This document shows, piece by piece, positions 62,875 to 64,000 of a stretch of 64,000 bases of DNA. Every line of letters starts with the position of its first letter. The stretch's first letter is position 1. The position numbers and the translations under genes were made by a program. The DNA comes from Chryseobacterium culicis (GTDB lineage: Bacteria > Bacteroidota > Bacteroidia > Flavobacteriales > Weeksellaceae), in the NCBI RefSeq assembly GCF_002979755.1, contig NZ_PCPP01000002.1, forward strand, positions 248,001 to 312,000. Reading direction: 5' to 3'. The notes beneath the pieces are model-generated. The model did not search any database. It was not told the origin of the DNA and saw nothing but the letters and a program-made list of their open reading frames with translations.

Positions 62875-64000
62875 ATGTTAGAAAAGAAAGAACATAACTA
62901 TGAGAAAGCAGTCTTGGTGGGTGTTATTACTCAAAATCAGGACGAAGAAAAACTGACGGAGTATTTAGATGAACTGGAGTTTTTAGCTTTCACAGCCGGA
63001 GCAACCGTACAAAAGCGTTTTACCCAAAAATTAACTCAGCCTGATTCCAAAACCTTTATCGGAAGCGGAAAAGCTATTGAGATAAAAGAATATGTAAAAG
63101 AAAATGAGATCGGAACTGTAATTTTCGATGATGAGCTCTCTCCTTCACAGCTTAAAAACCTGGAAAGAGAGATGGAAGTTAAGATTTTGGATCGTACCAA
63201 TCTTATCCTTGATATTTTTGCCCAAAGAGCACAAACTTCGTATGCAAGAACGCAGGTGGAACTGGCGCAATATCAATATCTTTTACCACGACTGACAAGA
63301 ATGTGGACTCACCTTGAGCGTCAGAAAGGGGGAATTGGGATGAGAGGTCCCGGTGAAACGGAAATTGAAACTGACCGTCGTATTATCCGTGACAGAATTA
63401 CTTTGCTGAAAGAGAAACTGAAGACCATTGACAAACAGATGGCAACTCAGCGTAACAACCGTGGAAAAGTGGTTCGTGCAGCTTTGGTAGGATATACCAA
63501 CGTGGGGAAATCTACTTTAATGAATTCCATTTCGAAATCTGAAGTTTTTGCCGAAAATAAATTATTTGCAACCCTTGATACTACTGTAAGAAAAGTGGTG
63601 ATTGGAAATTTACCGTTCTTGCTTACAGATACCGTAGGATTTATCAGAAAATTGCCGACTCAGCTGGTAGAATCATTTAAATCTACTTTGGATGAGGTTC
63701 GTGAAGCTGATCTTTTGATCCATGTGGTGGATATTTCTCATGAAAGCTTTGAAGATCACATCGAATCTGTAAATCATATTCTGATGGAAATTAATGCTCA
63801 TCAGAAACCTATGATTATGGTTTTCAATAAGATTGATGGCTTTAGTTATGAGAAAAAGGATGAGGATGATCTTACACCTTCTACCCGTAAAAACGTCTCT
63901 CTGGAAGAATGGAAAAAGACATGGATGGCAAAATCTAAGTATCCGACAGTTTTCATTTCTGCACTCACGAAGGAAAACTTCCCGGAAATGAAGAAAATGA
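62875..64000 (+). CDS. hflX: HflX GTPase, 3' end outside window
   Basis: At least 375 aa from ATG 62875 (MLEKKEHNYEKAVLVGVITQ). The HflX N-domain with the FIGSGKA stretch and the coiled-coil GGIGMRGPGETEIETDRR lead into the G domain with G1 GYTNVGKST, G3 DTVGFI and G4 FNKID. HflX splits stalled ribosomes after heat or antibiotic stress. The gene runs off the right edge. It is divergent from the LytTR gene with a 193-bp AT-rich gap. Confidence 0.93.
   Translation, partial: MLEKKEHNYEKAVLVGVITQNQDEEKLTEYLDELEFLAFTAGATVQKRFTQKLTQPDSKTFIGSGKAIEIKEYVKENEIGTVIFDDELSPSQLKNLEREMEVKILDRTNLILDIFAQRAQTSYARTQVELAQYQYLLPRLTRMWTHLERQKGGIGMRGPGETEIETDRRIIRDRITLLKEKLKTIDKQMATQRNNRGKVVRAALVGYTNVGKSTLMNSISKSEVFAENKLFATLDTTVRKVVIGNLPFLLTDTVGFIRKLPTQLVESFKSTLDEVREADLLIHVVDISHESFEDHIESVNHILMEINAHQKPMIMVFNKIDGFSYEKKDEDDLTPSTRKNVSLEEWKKTWMAKSKYPTVFISALTKENFPEMKKM

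Noticed and set aside
1..64000. tRNA, rRNA and known riboswitches
   Set aside because: I saw no cloverleaf, rRNA core or known riboswitch consensus while reading both strands; a covariance search would be decisive.

Overview
The window reads as chromosomal DNA from a member of the Bacteroidota, most likely a Chryseobacterium-type flavobacterium. It is AT-rich. It carries type IX secretion (T9SS) sorting tails, SusC/TonB-type receptors, DUF4374 and DUF3347 proteins, a dipeptidyl-peptidase-7-like S46 peptidase, and -7 boxes of the form TAnnTTTG. Genus and species are inferred from protein style only.

Left chromosomal part (1-16690): the end of an ECF sigma factor gene overlaps a gene for a membrane protein that is probably its partner. 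A T9SS secreted protein follows. Next is a copper/heavy-metal cluster: a Cys-rich exported protein, an HMA-DUF3347 protein, a DUF3347 lipoprotein, a haem-binding c-type protein and a CopA-like multicopper oxidase with an extra C-terminal barrel-like domain. After that come two iron/siderophore uptake units facing each other: a TonB receptor with a DUF4374 lipoprotein, and a second outer-membrane receptor with a PepSY membrane protein. Last is the 5' half of comM (yifB).

Transposon (16691-48905, 32,215 bp): comM is split by a complete Tn7-like element. Its ends are TGT...ACA, it is flanked by the 5-bp duplication GCGGA, and it has repeated TnsB-type sites at both ends. Removing the element and one duplication restores a 511-codon comM. 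The right part encodes TnsA, TnsB, TnsC, TniQ (in two frames joined at an A AAA AAG slippery run), a 159-aa unknown protein and a TnsE-like protein. The cargo comes in blocks: (a) a HEPN-type protein; (b) a two-operon convergent island that looks like a divergent DNA phosphorothioation-type modification/defence system, with DUF4007, a large AAA ATPase, a DndC-like PP-loop protein, a double GHKL histidine-kinase-like ATPase, a receiver protein and an unknown protein on one strand, and a cysteine desulfurase, a PLD-helicase, a DndD-like SMC ATPase and three small unknowns on the other; (c) a type VI secretion cassette with VgrG, a NodB-type deacetylase without signal peptide as candidate effector, a membrane-anchored candidate immunity protein and a PAAR-like DUF4280 protein; (d) a superinfection-immunity/SHOCT membrane protein, an XRE regulator and a relic of a tyrosine recombinase.

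Right chromosomal part (48906-64000): the 3' half of comM, a one-module NRPS-like adenylation-carrier-reductase protein, a small unknown, a two-copy spondin-domain lipoprotein, a YdeI/DUF1905 protein, the S46 peptidase, a META-domain lipoprotein, a secreted repeat protein with a T9SS partner, a LytTR regulator with Glu at the phospho-acceptor position, and the start of hflX.

The most interesting system is the sulfur-type island. It has cysteine desulfurase, DndC-like and DndD-like parts, but I see no recognisable DndB or DndE and no canonical DndFGH or SspE. Instead it carries DUF4007, a kinase/receiver pair and a PLD-helicase, all as cargo of a Tn7-like transposon in comM.
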